From: Scilla litardierei
Taxonomy: Eukaryota > Streptophyta > Magnoliopsida > Asparagales > Asparagaceae
Length of the DNA stretch: 64,000 bases
Assembly (NCBI GenBank): GCA_030789695.1
Contig: CM061142.1
Coordinates: forward strand, 601,843,659 to 601,907,658
Direction: 5' to 3'
Below are positions 11,082 to 22,053 of this stretch, piece by piece (within the stretch, counting starts at the first letter, position 1; every line of letters starts with the position of its first letter). The notes below the pieces were generated by a model. That model saw nothing but the letters and a program-made list of their open reading frames with translations, ran no database searches and was not told the DNA's origin. The translations under genes and the position numbers were made by a program.

Positions 11082-11632
11082 CCGTGGTAGGCGTATCCGT
11101 CCCCGTACACGAATCAACCTCTAATACTCTTTCACACTAACTATTAATATCATTATTTTAAACCACTTAATTAAATCTTTATTATTATTATTAATTTTTT
11201 TAAAAAAACATCTCTTCTTTAATTAGTATAAACTTTCAAAAGTCCAAAATTCAAATTCAAATCATTTCAAAACTCTTAAATTCAAAATTTGAATCTTTTC
11301 AACATTTAAAAATTCGAATGGAATTTGCTATTTTTGGACCCTTTAAAATCTATTGATTAGCCCATTTAAATGATTGGTTTGCTATAATTTCCTTGTTTAA
11401 ACCTACTAAATACAGCCTCCATCAAATAAATTTCAAATCTCTTTTTCCTATTAAAAACCCCTAGGTCGAAACGTACACAACGCACGCATCTAAGCCTGTA
11501 CCCACACAGCATATGAAGAAGGGGATTTTTAAAAACATATATAATAAAGAAAGAAAACCTAAAAGCCTGGCCTAGGCTCCCACGTGAAGCTCTGCCAACA
11601 CCCTAATCTCGTATGGAACCCCACCTACTTTC

Positions 11633-11684
11633 TATATTATAAACCCTAAAGCCAAACCTAAGTCATTTTTCTCCCTAACCCTAA
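11633..11684 (+). promoter_or_regulatory. GYP-1 5' LTR core promoter: TATA box and telo-box
   Basis: TATATTATAAA (11633-11643) runs directly into AAACCCTAAA (11641-11650), and CCCTAACCCTAA follows at 11673-11684. The same arrangement is at 37161-37212 in the 3' LTR. AAACCCTAA is the plant telo-box, known near start sites of translation-related genes. It is a plausible U3/R promoter, inferred from motif order only. Confidence 0.5.
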
Positions 11685-12546
11685 GCCTACACAGCCGCCG
11701 GCCTTCTTCACGCTCTTCTTCCTCAGTCCGCCGTCGAGCGACCCTAGGACCCTGCCTCGACCTTCCTCCGACCTCTGCACCACCGTGGGCCCCTGACCCT
11801 CGCCAGAGTTCGCCCCTGTTCGCCGGAAAATGCGCTGCGTGCGTGAGTGGCGACAGCAGCAGATCTCATCGATGTCGCGCACTGTGCCGACATCGTCGCC
11901 ACCGAGAGTCGCCCTCGTCGACCCCCTTGGACACCCTGCCACCGACGGTAGCCCCCTCAGACCGTCCAACCCTCGAAACAGCGAGTTCTCGCCGTTTCGC
12001 GTTCTAATGACGTCTCGACGCGTCGTTACGCATCTCGTCGCCCTCTCTCGCTGTTGGATCGTTCCGACAGCCCCTACCTCGCCTAGAGGTGTTCCTCGAC
12101 ATCACGATCAGTTTCTACGATGCTCAACGTCATAGTCTTCGTGTGCGTCGACCCCTTCGTCCCCGTTCATCGTTACGGCTTTCCGTGAGCCGTAGATCTT
12201 CAACCATCTACCTTGCTCGCTGATTTGGACTCTCCTCACTGATCTCTTTATTATTCAATGATTAGCGATCGTGGATCATATTTTGGATCTGAATCAGGAG
12301 CGCTATCTATATTCCAACCCCTGACGTCGCTACCCGACGTCAGTGTAGCTCTCGCGTCATGCAAGGGTACATTTCTGATCTCTTAGGACCCCCAACCAAT
12401 GCATGTTAATCAAGATTAAAATCAGTATTTAAATTGCTTAGTAAATCACTAATGAAGATAATCTAATTTGAGACTGTAGGTTGGTGAATCCGAGCATATA
12501 TGTAGATTAGACTGATTGAACGGTGTTTCCAGAACGGCTGATTGCA

Positions 12547-12681
12547 GGCAAGTGAAACTTGCCAACTTGTTTAGGTCATGTTTTAGGCCATCCCTCGTTT
12601 TTATCATAAAAGAGACTAGGCGACGAAATGATAGTCGTCTAGACGCAACTTCAAGATCTAGCTTGACAACGAAGCTAGATC
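12547..12681 (+). ncRNA. Conserved three-hairpin region in GYP-1 5' LTR
   Basis: H0: 12547-12563, GGCAAGT-GAA-ACTTGCC. H1: arms 12616-12624 and 12634-12642 (CTAGGCGAC, GTCGTCTAG) around loop GAAATGATA. H2: arms 12655-12664 and 12672-12681 (GATCTAGCTT, AAGCTAGATC) around loop GACAACG. The same three occur in order in the other gypsy LTRs (38075, 57907 and, on the minus strand, 62855-62994), where H1 and H2 stems differ by paired changes. Packaging or dimerisation is a possible role, unproven. Confidence 0.6.
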
Positions 12682-13731
12682 CGACACCCTGCCATTCCAT
12701 TCATACATTTTGCCCGTCACATTTACTTTCTATATCTGTACGCACTTTATTTGTATTCTTGCCATGCCATGCATCCTAACATGTCATTCCATGCTTGAAT
12801 GTTTGCGTTCGTAGCACACGCTACTTGTACTTCCTTGTTGAGGCTAGGCACCTGCGTTGCAGGCGCAATCCTATGCCAAGTGCACTTCCTGGCTCATGAA
12901 CCAAAAGCGGGCTACGTGTGTTGGTCGAAAGCCAATACCTGATTACACGTGGAGGGGTAGGGTTAAGCGATCACTTGAGCGTAGGAGTTGGCCCGTACAG
13001 CCGCTCCAGCCAAAGGGCGTAAACTCTGTGCACGACGTGCTTAATTGTCTTGTAAACACATGTGAATGTTTTAGTAGCTTTGCTACCCTTGCCTTGTCAT
13101 ACTTGTTGCACTTTCTTACTTGTTGCATCCATGCCTTAAACTGCCATGTCATCGCATATTTTAGAACTGCTAGGCTGTTTTTCCTTTCTTTTAGTTTCCT
13201 TGCACAAAGTCTCTTGTAGACTTTGCTGACATGCACCCTCGTCCCTTTTGGGGCCCTCGTCCCTTTTGGGTGTCGCATGTTAGTTGCTGAGCCAGAGCCC
13301 GTTGCTGAAGACGAGGTGTTTGCTGACGCTGAGCCTAAGTCCACTGTTGACGTGGAGTTCGAGGACACCGGTGACCAGTCGTAGAGACTTCTTTCTGTGT
13401 TGCTTTCTGCGTAGTTCTTGTTAGGTTGTCGGTGCATAGTGCCTTTCCCCTTTTCTGTATGTGTATTTTTGTTGGCCATGCTTGGGGCCTTTTTAGACTC
13501 TTTTATGCCTGGTGGCTTTTCTGCGATGTTTGAACATTATTTGTGGACATTTTGAGATTGGAATAACATTATTTATCTATCCTTCTTTTATTATTATTTT
13601 TGTTCTATTTTGTAATTGCAAGGACCTTTACTTGGTTATACCAAACGCTTATTAGACTGTAGCCTCACAGCTTCAAGTCTGAGCGGACTTTTTACGCCTC
13701 GCCTTCCGAATTTGGGAAGCGGGTCGTGACA

Positions 13732-13876
13732 GGTTTTAGTGGTGGCCCATGCAGGTCTCTTCTTGCAACTGCGAATTATCAGAACAACGATAATAATAAT
13801 AGAACGTCCATTAAATAAATTAAAACATCCAAGTCATAAGCCTTGAGTCTAATTTAATCGTGTTCTATGTCACTAG
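13732..13876 (+). promoter_or_regulatory. GYP-1 leader with putative primer-binding site
   Basis: The LTR end is followed by GGTTTTAGTGGTGGCCCATG. This block is identical in LARD-2 (20206-20231 on the minus strand) and near-identical in GYP-2 and LARD-1. TGGTGGCCCA would pair with a tRNA ending TGGGCCACCA, 8 bases inside the LTR. I cannot assign the tRNA, and the usual initiator-Met site is absent. Confidence 0.5.
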
Positions 13877-13951
13877 ATGGCTGGAAGATGAAATACCCAA
13901 GCTGGTGGTGGGCCAGACCATGATGAGGTGCCGGATAGAGAGCCCACCAAT
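13877..13951 (+). pseudogene. GYP-1 gag, first codons (before the LARD-2 insertion)
   Basis: Starts MAGR followed by an in-frame TGA at codon 5, then resembles the GYP-2 gag start (PDREPTN). Broken at 13951 by LARD-2. The gag frame resumes at 23770. Confidence 0.75.
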
Positions 13952-14765
13952 GGTCACGCCCCGCTTCCCAAAACGACGGAGGCGAAACGTGACTAAGGCC
14001 CGCTTAGGCCGGAGCTGAAGAGCTCGGATCTAATAAGCGTCTGTAAGGGTACCATTTTAAAAGATTTTCAGGTTCTTGCATTAATATAGTTTGTAACAAC
14101 AGAAAGTACGGAAAGGAATTTGCATTCATTAAATTAGAGATATAATATCCAACAAGTACAAAGTCTAAAAAGAAGCCTAAGCGTGGCAACAAACTATCTA
14201 CAAGCAAACTGAAAGTAGTAACCTCTGAAAATGATGACTAAAAGACCTCAAGGTCTGGTCCTTGTCAAACACGTACTCTGTGTCGATGTCATCGGCTTCT
14301 CGTACTCCAGTGAGTCTGCCTCGTCCATGAACTCTGGCTGAACACCTGACGTACAGCACCCAAGAGAAAGGAATTGTACGTTAGGTAAAGTCTACAAGAA
14401 GGGTTAGACTTTACTGCAAGTGCACCGAACTTTAAACAACGATTTACTGGTTGATTAGCATGCTGAGGTTCTATTACACAACAGTTTACTGGTTGATTAG
14501 CATGTTGTGGTTATAACAGAGTAACACAACAGGAAGTAACGCAGCAGGAAAGTAAAACGGGACAGGTAGTAGTCGTAGCGTGTGCTACCAACTACGGGAC
14601 TAACCTACATGTGTCAAGACAAGTCGGGACGGGACGGGATAAGACAAGATAAGACAAGTGAGACACGAAAGGGTTCACGCCTTACGGTTCGAGGGGGATC
14701 AGACCCTCTTGCCGTGCGCACGCTCAACCCAATCCCCAAACCCATGAACTCAGGACAAGAATTAC

Positions 14766-15050
14766 ATGGATCATTTCCGCTAGGGAAACATCCGAAACGC
14801 CCGAAGGCTTTTTGTGTAACAGGGATCACTTCCGCTAGGAAAGCATCCGAAACGCCCGAAGGCTTTTTGTGTAACAGGGATCACTTCCGCTAGGAAAGCA
14901 TCCGAAACGCCCGCAGGCTTTTTGTGTAACAGGGATCACTTCCGCTAGGAAAGCATCCGAAACGCCCGCAGGCTTTTGTATAACAGTCACGGGGATCACT
15001 CTCGCATGGAGAGCATCCGAAACGCCCGAAGGCTTTTTGTGTAACAGGGA
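14766..15050. repeat. LARD-2 LTR tandem repeat, about five 55-bp units (left copy)
   Basis: Units share CACTTCCGCTAGGAAAGCAT and CGAAACGCCCG, and end in CTTTTTGTGTAAC. Period is 55 bp; the fourth and fifth units have small changes. The right LTR has the same array at about 21046-21330. Confidence 0.9.
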
Positions 15051-15777
15051 CATGACATGACAAGTGTAAGGAATTGTTATTCTAGGGTGTCCACACGCAC
15101 GCACACACAAGATAACCATACGGTGTCAAAAGTTGTTGTTTGTCGAGCTTAGACTTCGTCGTCAAGTCTAAGTCATCAGGGGCGTCCCGGACGCTATCAT
15201 TTCACGTCCGGTTCTATACATTCATAGTCTAACAGTTCTAGCAATCTAAGACCAAAGCACGGTCAAAAACGCAAGTGGGTACACTTGCCTGCGGTGGCGA
15301 GTGTGTCGTCCTCCCGAAGCGTCTCTTCCAAGCGTCTCGTCCGCGGAAATCCGTCTGAAATATCACCACGGCGATGGTGTCAGGTCTCAAATTCATCAAG
15401 TCCTATTAGGGTTCGTTTCTAGGTTATCGGGACTATCCTATTCGTCAGAAGTCACATTTTGATGTTCAACCCTATTCGACGATTCTATCCTATGTGCACA
15501 GTCAAAAAGTCCATTCATCGATCTACAGTTCCACGCGTTTTAAGGGAGCAGAAAATAAATTTAATGAGTTAAGTTGCCGATTTTAGTTAGGTTTTCAGTT
15601 CTGCTATGGTGTGGGTTGTGCTATGAGTTAGGGGAAACTAACCTCGTAATGTCGTCCAACAAGCGGAAGTCGGGTCTGAACGGCGCAACGTCGGCGTCGT
15701 CTGGAACTTCTCGGCCGCAGGTAACACAGCGAGGTACCTCTGGACAGCGGGGTGGTGACGTGAAATCAGCGAGCTAA

Positions 15778-16716
15778 TCAGCGATCTCCTTCCCGTTGCG
15801 AGTAGCGCAACGGTTCTTCACGATAACGGCGACATCGGCTAAAAGTACGTGCGTGCGGCAATGCACGTGAACTCCGAGAGTCCAAGGGGGCTGTTGGTAG
15901 ATGAAGTGGGACCAAAGGAAGATGCTCGGCCCGGTGGATGGCCGACGGCGCAAGCGCACGGCGGTGGGCGGCCGTGAGAAGCCGGGGAGGATAGATTCGC
16001 GCCACGTCCGTTTTCACGCGTCTCAGTGAAATTTCAGAGACGAACAGCGGAAACGGGAATTTGAAGTGGGTAAAGGACTTCAAGACGAAGCCAACAGCAG
16101 TGGAGTTGTCGCCGGGGGTGGTCGGAGGTGGCCGTGCGCGGGCGGCGAAGTTCAGCTTCCAGATCTGTGAAAAACAGCGGATGCGACGTGTTCCGACGAG
16201 GATTCCGGGAGCTACAGGTGGGCTATGAGCGTGAGGAAAATTGCAGTTGGTAGGTGGTTTCGATAGGAATCCAACGGCAGTAGGGTGGTCGTCGTAGGTG
16301 GCCGGATGGCCGGTGGGCGTGAGTTTTTCCGGCTGTGGCGCAGATCTGTAAAACTGTCGTTTGGGTTGTGTTTGAAAGCGTTTTGAGGGAGATAGAGATG
16401 AGGGAGGAGGGTAAGGGGAGGTGGAGATGCTTGGGGGGTCAGAGAGGAGTTGATCGGGGGTGGTGGTCGCCGGAGGGGATGGCCGGAGGTGGCCGGACGG
16501 CGGTGTTTTCCGGCGGGGCGCAGTTCTGGCCAAAAACTGTGTTTTGATGTGTTTTTGATGGGTTTCAATGGAGTTTTGAGGGGTTTCAATGGAGGGAGAT
16601 GAGAGGAGAGAGGTTGCAGGTGTTAGGGGAGGTCGAGGGGGATCCGAGGGAGGCGGTGGCGGCTTCCGAAGATCGCCGGAGAGAGGTGGCCGGCCGTTGG
16701 AGCCGGGTGATGCCAA
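15778..16716 (-). CDS. LTR-internal open frame of LARD-2, 312 residues, unknown
   Basis: A Pro/Ser/Thr-rich frame in the element's sense orientation inside the LTR, starting MASPGSNGRPP. It has no domain I recognise and is low in complexity (PPPPPSDPPRPPL). The other LTR has the same frame at 22054-22995 (313 residues). The two differ by a one-base indel near 15890 that changes the last 40 or so residues, which argues against strong selection. It could be a real LTR-encoded peptide or simply an open stretch of GC-rich sequence. Confidence 0.3.
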   Translation of the reverse strand: MASPGSNGRPPLSGDLRKPPPPPSDPPRPPLTPATSLLSSPSIETPQNSIETHQKHIKTQFLARTAPRRKTPPSGHLRPSPPATTTPDQLLSDPPSISTSPYPPPSSLSPSKRFQTQPKRQFYRSAPQPEKLTPTGHPATYDDHPTAVGFLSKPPTNCNFPHAHSPPVAPGILVGTRRIRCFSQIWKLNFAARARPPPTTPGDNSTAVGFVLKSFTHFKFPFPLFVSEISLRRVKTDVARIYPPRLLTAAHRRALAPSAIHRAEHLPLVPLHLPTAPLDSRSSRALPHARTFSRCRRYREEPLRYSQREGDR

Positions 16717-17486
16717 GTTTGGCCATGGTGGAGGTTCTTGGGTTTTTCAATGGGGAAGGAGAAGAGGGAGGAGGGAGAGAGGAGAGAGAGGGGATGGCCG
16801 GAGGATCGCCGGAGGGCCTCCCGCTGGCGGCCAATGCTCAGGTGCGTGATGCAACAATGGGTGGCGGCTGCGTTTTGTATGCCCTAGGTTTGGTTACGGG
16901 TGATGTTAAAAGGAAGGGGAGATTGCTAAATAGAGTATAGAAGGGGTGTGTTTAGGTGACTAGGAGAGAGATTATGTGAGAGGGGAGGGGTGCAAAGAAA
17001 GGAAAAGGAGGGTTAGAATAGAATAGGAAATTTCATCCCACATGTTACGTATGAATCAAATTGGATTTGGATTAATGTGAATTTTCGAAATTGATTAAGG
17101 CTAATCGGGCTTGAATTTTGATTAGGGGATATCTTCCACTACGGGCATCGGAAAAATAATCCGAAAATACCGGGACGATCGTGGAGACGAGAAGTACGGG
17201 GCTACGGTGTCCGATTGCGTGTTACACCTACCAAAAATTATCGTAAAATTGGAAACGGTGTTTTGAGTCAAATGACTAAAACGCCCCTATCATTCAAAGT
17301 CGTTTCGCGAGAAAACGAGCAGTGAAAAGACGTTCCCAATAATTACAATAAAATCCAACACCCCGAAACGATCGCAACGGCATATCGCATCGCTCATGCC
17401 GGAGCTCAAAAAAAACCAAATAAAATACGTGCACGAAAAAGTACGTGTACGTAGAAAATACGAACGGTCGGAAAGCGGCCGTTACA

Positions 17487-17524
17487 TTCTACCCACCTTA
17501 GAAATGATTTCGTCCTCAGAATCA
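17487..17524 (-). promoter_or_regulatory. LARD-2 polypurine tract and adjacent stem-loop
   Basis: TAAGGTGGGTAGAA on the minus strand abuts the 3' LTR. The flanking 17505-17524 (arms TGATTTCG and CAGAATCA, loop TCCT) is the same stem-loop position seen in GYP-2 and LARD-1, here with two weak pairs. Confidence 0.65.
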
Positions 17525-20205
17525 CTCATACTATCAATAATAACATCTATATAACCTTATACCCCAAAACTCTCATGACTACGCCTATACATCGCTAATC
17601 TTATAACTTCAACCAATGTTCTTTAATTAATCCTTCACAACCCTTCTTTTCACTGGATAATGCCACGACTAAACTCACTTCTTAATTCTTAACTATAGAC
17701 CCATCACTACCGTTCAAATTCCCAACTACAAGTCTTCACAAAAGAATAATAATCATCTTCTCCTATCGTACCACTCCGCTAAACATCATCATCGCTCATT
17801 AATATCTTTTAAATTTCTAAATCTTTTCCCAACATTAATAAATCTCCAAAAAAATGAGATTCTAGTCATCCACCAATCCAAGACAAAAACATTTGTCTAT
17901 CTTATAATACCTTCGCAAATCAACAATCACCGTGTCTTCAATACATTCTTGTCACATCTTCCCATAAATTTTATCCACCAATTAATTTGGACTATCAAGA
18001 CCACATCTCATCCTACTCACTATACTAATCCCAACCAATATTAAGTCCACCTACCTAACCATTCATTTATCCCAACACGCCGTGTTACTCCCAATGTTTT
18101 CTCACGTCAACTCAACAATCAAGTTTCGATGCTAATAAAAGCTCTACTCAAGCTCATGATCACTCTAACTCCTACCATACTCTGTAGCCATCCCTATCTA
18201 CCATTCGTCTAAGCCTCAAATCTGGTAAGTTCTCATCTTTACGCATATAATCTCATTCGACCAGAATTCTCCATTGAGCCCGCCACACTTCGGTTTTATA
18301 AATAAGTCTTGGATAGCCCATTCTTTTCTTCCGAACGAAATTTATTCTAATATCCCATCGTTCCAAAATCGGTCAATCATTGCTATAACAAATCTCATCT
18401 CTCCCTGAGTCTACCCGCAAACAAAATCCTATAACGATAATAGCTAGTCCCAATAATATAACAATCCTAAACGTAGAAATCTCTAAGGGTGAAAGAAGAG
18501 AAGGGAAGGAAACTTAAGACCAAAGACACATTTTTAAAACATTTGGAAAAACGTGTGGAGTCGTGGTAATGGATGTGGAAGGATAATTGATTTGTGATCT
18601 TGTGAGCTAATTTCAAAAACTTTAAAGGTTTGGTGTAAAAGAAAAACAAAATTTTAATACAATCACACGCAGTCAAAGATAAGCTATTCTATAATCGCGA
18701 AAAACTACGTCTAAGGAAATTGCCTGCTATGACCCTATTCATATACGTATGAATACCGTCATTCAGGCAACTTCAATCATATCATGGTTAACACTGAGTA
18801 CACATTCAAGGCACAAAAGGCAATTATCAGGATCCTAAAGATGACACACTTATATAGGTCTACATACTTTACCTATACTCATGCATCTCTACAACATCAC
18901 CTAACAAGGGCCTAATCCTATACCGGAGATAGCATGGACAACTACAAGGACTAATGTCTACACCAAATAAAGGAAACAGAAACCAAAAGTGTAACGAAAT
19001 AAATCGGAAAGAACGAGTTCAAATAGGGCGGGGTAAGAAGATGGTTGGTTGGATGGAACAAAATTATTTTTAAATGATTTAACTATGTAAGAATGATTTT
19101 GTGCAAAATATGGTATCACATACTTTTAAAATTATATATATATACTTAATAGTGGACAGATGTAGCAATTTAAGATTTTGGAAAAGTAAGACGAAGGAAG
19201 GATGATTAGGGTGAGAACGATTGTTTTGCAAATGAAGATAGGTTTACACAAAGATTTGAAATGTGGTCATGAAGAACATAAACCTGATATATTAATAATA
19301 ATAAAATAATTGGAGTTCCCTCTAGTTTAGAAAATATTTTAAAAGTATGTACGGTAAGTGATTAGAAATAAAAATTTTTTTGTGTAGTTTAGAAAAGTAA
19401 TATATATATATATATTGGATTATAGAATTTGATAATAAGGTTTAAAACTGAAGTATGGAAGATACCGATTTGAAAATAGGCACGAGATAGTAAAATAATT
19501 TTACGACCAAGGAGGTTTTAAAATCGGTGAAAGAATTTTAACTCAACCAAAAAAACAAGAAATTTTAAAATATATAATGTACGGGTTTTCAAAGAAATTA
19601 AGCTGAGCGAAAAAAAACTTAATAATAAATTTCGAAAATACCTTTAGGGGAAGCAGAATAGGCCAAGGAAGGGATTCGAAGAATCAACGATAATCGTCCG
19701 AAAACGATCACGGGATTCGGAAGAAAGGAAAATGTTTGCATGTTGGTTACACATAGGATAAGATGCAAAGGCTACGATGGGACCCTACGATCGATAACAC
19801 AGAAGTGTAATGATCAGAGAGACGCTAGAAGTCAGGGGTCCTAATTATCGGGTCGTCTAAAGATTAGGATAACTCAGCTCTAAGATTTCCTAATGAGCTA
19901 GACTATATTCAGGATCTAAAGGGAAGGTTCCTAAGAGAATCAAGGTTACGTTCTACTGGGCCCGACATCGATGAGCCCGAGCGAACGATTAAAAGAGAGG
20001 GTATCCAGAAATCTAACACGGTCAGAATCAAATGGGGATGCTAAGGTAGTCTAGGATGAGGACGACTAAATCTTAACCAAGGCGTCAGACTATCAAACCT
20101 AGGCGTCTATCTAAGTCTTCCTACTATCTAAGACTGGGAAACTAATTCAGACTTGTACGTGGATATTAAATGAATGCGGTACTTTTATTGTTCCGAACTT
20201 TTGCA
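17525..20205 (-). mobile_element. LARD-2 internal region (non-coding)
   Basis: About 2.7 kb without gag, pol or any long reading frame. 17525-18460 is C/A/T-rich and G-poor on the plus strand. From about 18480 to 19970 it is A/G-rich. LARD-1 shows the same switch. 19800-20200 is the best-conserved block against LARD-1 (3420-3580, 39247-39284 and 46579-46720). Confidence 0.75.
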
Positions 20206-20231
20206 GACCTGCATGGGCCACCACTAAAACC
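20206..20231 (-). promoter_or_regulatory. LARD-2 putative primer-binding region
   Basis: Minus strand GGTTTTAGTGGTGGCCCATG plus six more bases, identical to the GYP-1 post-LTR block at 13732. This shared block is the strongest sign that LARD-2 and the gypsy elements use the same replication primer. Confidence 0.6.
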
Positions 20232-21045
20232 TGTCACGCCCTGCTTCCCAAAACGACGGAGGCGAAACGTGACTAAGGCCCGCTCAGGCCGGAGCTGAAG
20301 AGCTCAGACCTAATAAGCGTCTGTAAGGGTACCATTTTAAAAGATTTTCAGGTTCTTGTATTAATATAGTTCGTAACAACAGAGAGTACGGAAACGAAGT
20401 TGCATTCATTAAATTAGAGATATAATATCCAACAAGTACAAAGTCTAAAAAGAAGCCTAAGCGTGGCAACAAACTATCTACAAGCAAACTGAAAGTAGTA
20501 ACCTCTGAAAGTGATGACTAAAAGACCTCAAGGTCTGGTCCTTGTCAAACACGTACTCTGGGTCGACGTCCTCGGCTCCTCGTACTCCAGTGAGTCTGCC
20601 TCGTCCACGAACTCTGGCTGAACACCTGACGTACAGCACCCATGAGAAAGGAACTGTACGTCAGGTAAAGTCTACAAGAAGGGTTAGACTTTACTGCAAG
20701 TGCACCGAACTTTAAACAACGATTTACTGGTTGATTAGCATGCTGAGGTTCTATTACACAACAGTTTACTGGTTGATTAGCATGCTGTGGTTATAACAGA
20801 GTAACACAACAGGAAGTAACGCAGCAGGAAAGTAAAACGGGACAGGTAGTAGTCGTAGCGTGTGCTACCAACTACGGGACTAACCTACAGGTGTCAAGAC
20901 AAGTCGGGACGTGACGGGACAAGACAAGACAAGACAAGTGAGACACGAAAGGGTTCACGCCTTACGGTTCGAGGGGGATCAGACCCTCTTGCCGTGCACA
21001 CGCTCAACCCAATCCCCAAACCTATGAACTCAGGACAAGAATTAC

Positions 21046-21330
21046 ATGGATCATTTTCGCTAGGGAAACATCCGAAACGCCCGAAGGCTTTTTGTGTAAC
21101 AGGGATCACTTCCGCTAGGAAAGCATCCGAAACGCCCGAAGGCTTTTTGTGTAACAGGGATCACTTCCGCTAGGAAAGCATCCGAAACGCCCGAAGGCTT
21201 TTTGTGTAACAGGGATCACTTCCGCTAGGAAAGCATCTGAAACGCCCGCAGGCTTTTGTATAACAGTCACGGGGATCACTCTCGCATGGAGAGCATCCGA
21301 AACACCCGAAGGCTTTTTGTGTAACAGTGA
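21046..21330. repeat. LARD-2 LTR tandem repeat, about five 55-bp units (right copy)
   Basis: The right-LTR counterpart of 14766-15050, with the same core CACTTCCGCTAGGAAAGCAT and only scattered base changes. Confidence 0.9.
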
Positions 21331-22053
21331 CATGACATGACAAGTGTAAGGAATTGTTATTCTAGGGTGTCCACACGCACGCACACACAAGATAGCCCTA
21401 CGGTGTCAAAAGTTGTTGTTTGTCGAGCTTAGACTTCGTCGTCAAGTCTAAGTCATCAGGGGCGTCCCGGACGCTATCATTTCACGTCCGGTTCTATACA
21501 TTCACAGTCTAACAGTTCTAGCAATCTAAGACCAAAGCACGGTCAAAAACGAAAGTGGGTACACTTGCCTGCGGTGGCGAGTGTGTCGTCCTCCCAAAGC
21601 GTCTCGTCCAAGCGTCTCGTCCGCGGAAATCCGTCTGAAATATCGCCACGGCGATGGTGTCGGGTCTCAAATTCATCAAGTCCTATTAGGGTTCGTTTCT
21701 AGGTTATCGGGACTATCCTATTCTTCAGAAGTCACATTTTGATGTTCAACCCTATTCGACGATTCTATCATATGTGCACAGTCAAAAAGTCCATTCGTCG
21801 ATCTACAGTTCCACGCGTTTTAAGGGAGCAGAAAATAAATTTAATGAGATAAGTTGCCGATTTTAGTTAGATTTTCAGTTCTGCTATGGTGTGGGTTGTG
21901 CTATGAGTTAGAGGATACTAACCTCGTAATGTCGTCCAACAAGCGGAAGTCGGGTCTGAATGGCGCAACGTCGACGTCGTCTGGAACTCCTCGGCCGCGG
22001 GTAGCGCAGCGAGGTACCTCTGGACAGCGGGGTGGTGACGTGAAATCAGCGAG

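Larger units (their letters stand above)
11087..13731 (+). repeat. GYP-1 5' LTR, remainder
   Basis: Aligns with 36602-39241 of the 3' LTR with scattered substitutions and small indels, so it is older than TAT-1. It ends GGGTCGTGACA at 13731. Short open frames inside it (11658-12135, 12516-13479) recur shifted in the other LTR and are not genes. Confidence 0.92.
13952..17486 (-). repeat. LARD-2 3' LTR
   Basis: 3535 bp. Minus-strand start TGTAACGGCCGCTTTCC at 17486. It is highly similar throughout to 20232-23764, including the tandem repeats and the internal open frame. Confidence 0.92.

Noticed and set aside
11673..11684. Interstitial telomere sequence
   Set aside because: Only two CCCTAA units, placed next to a TATA box and present in both LTRs, so it is better read as a telo-box promoter motif.
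14766..15050. Regular 55-bp repeats resembling a CRISPR array
   Set aside because: Units are contiguous with no unique spacers, lie inside a plant LTR and recur in the partner LTR.
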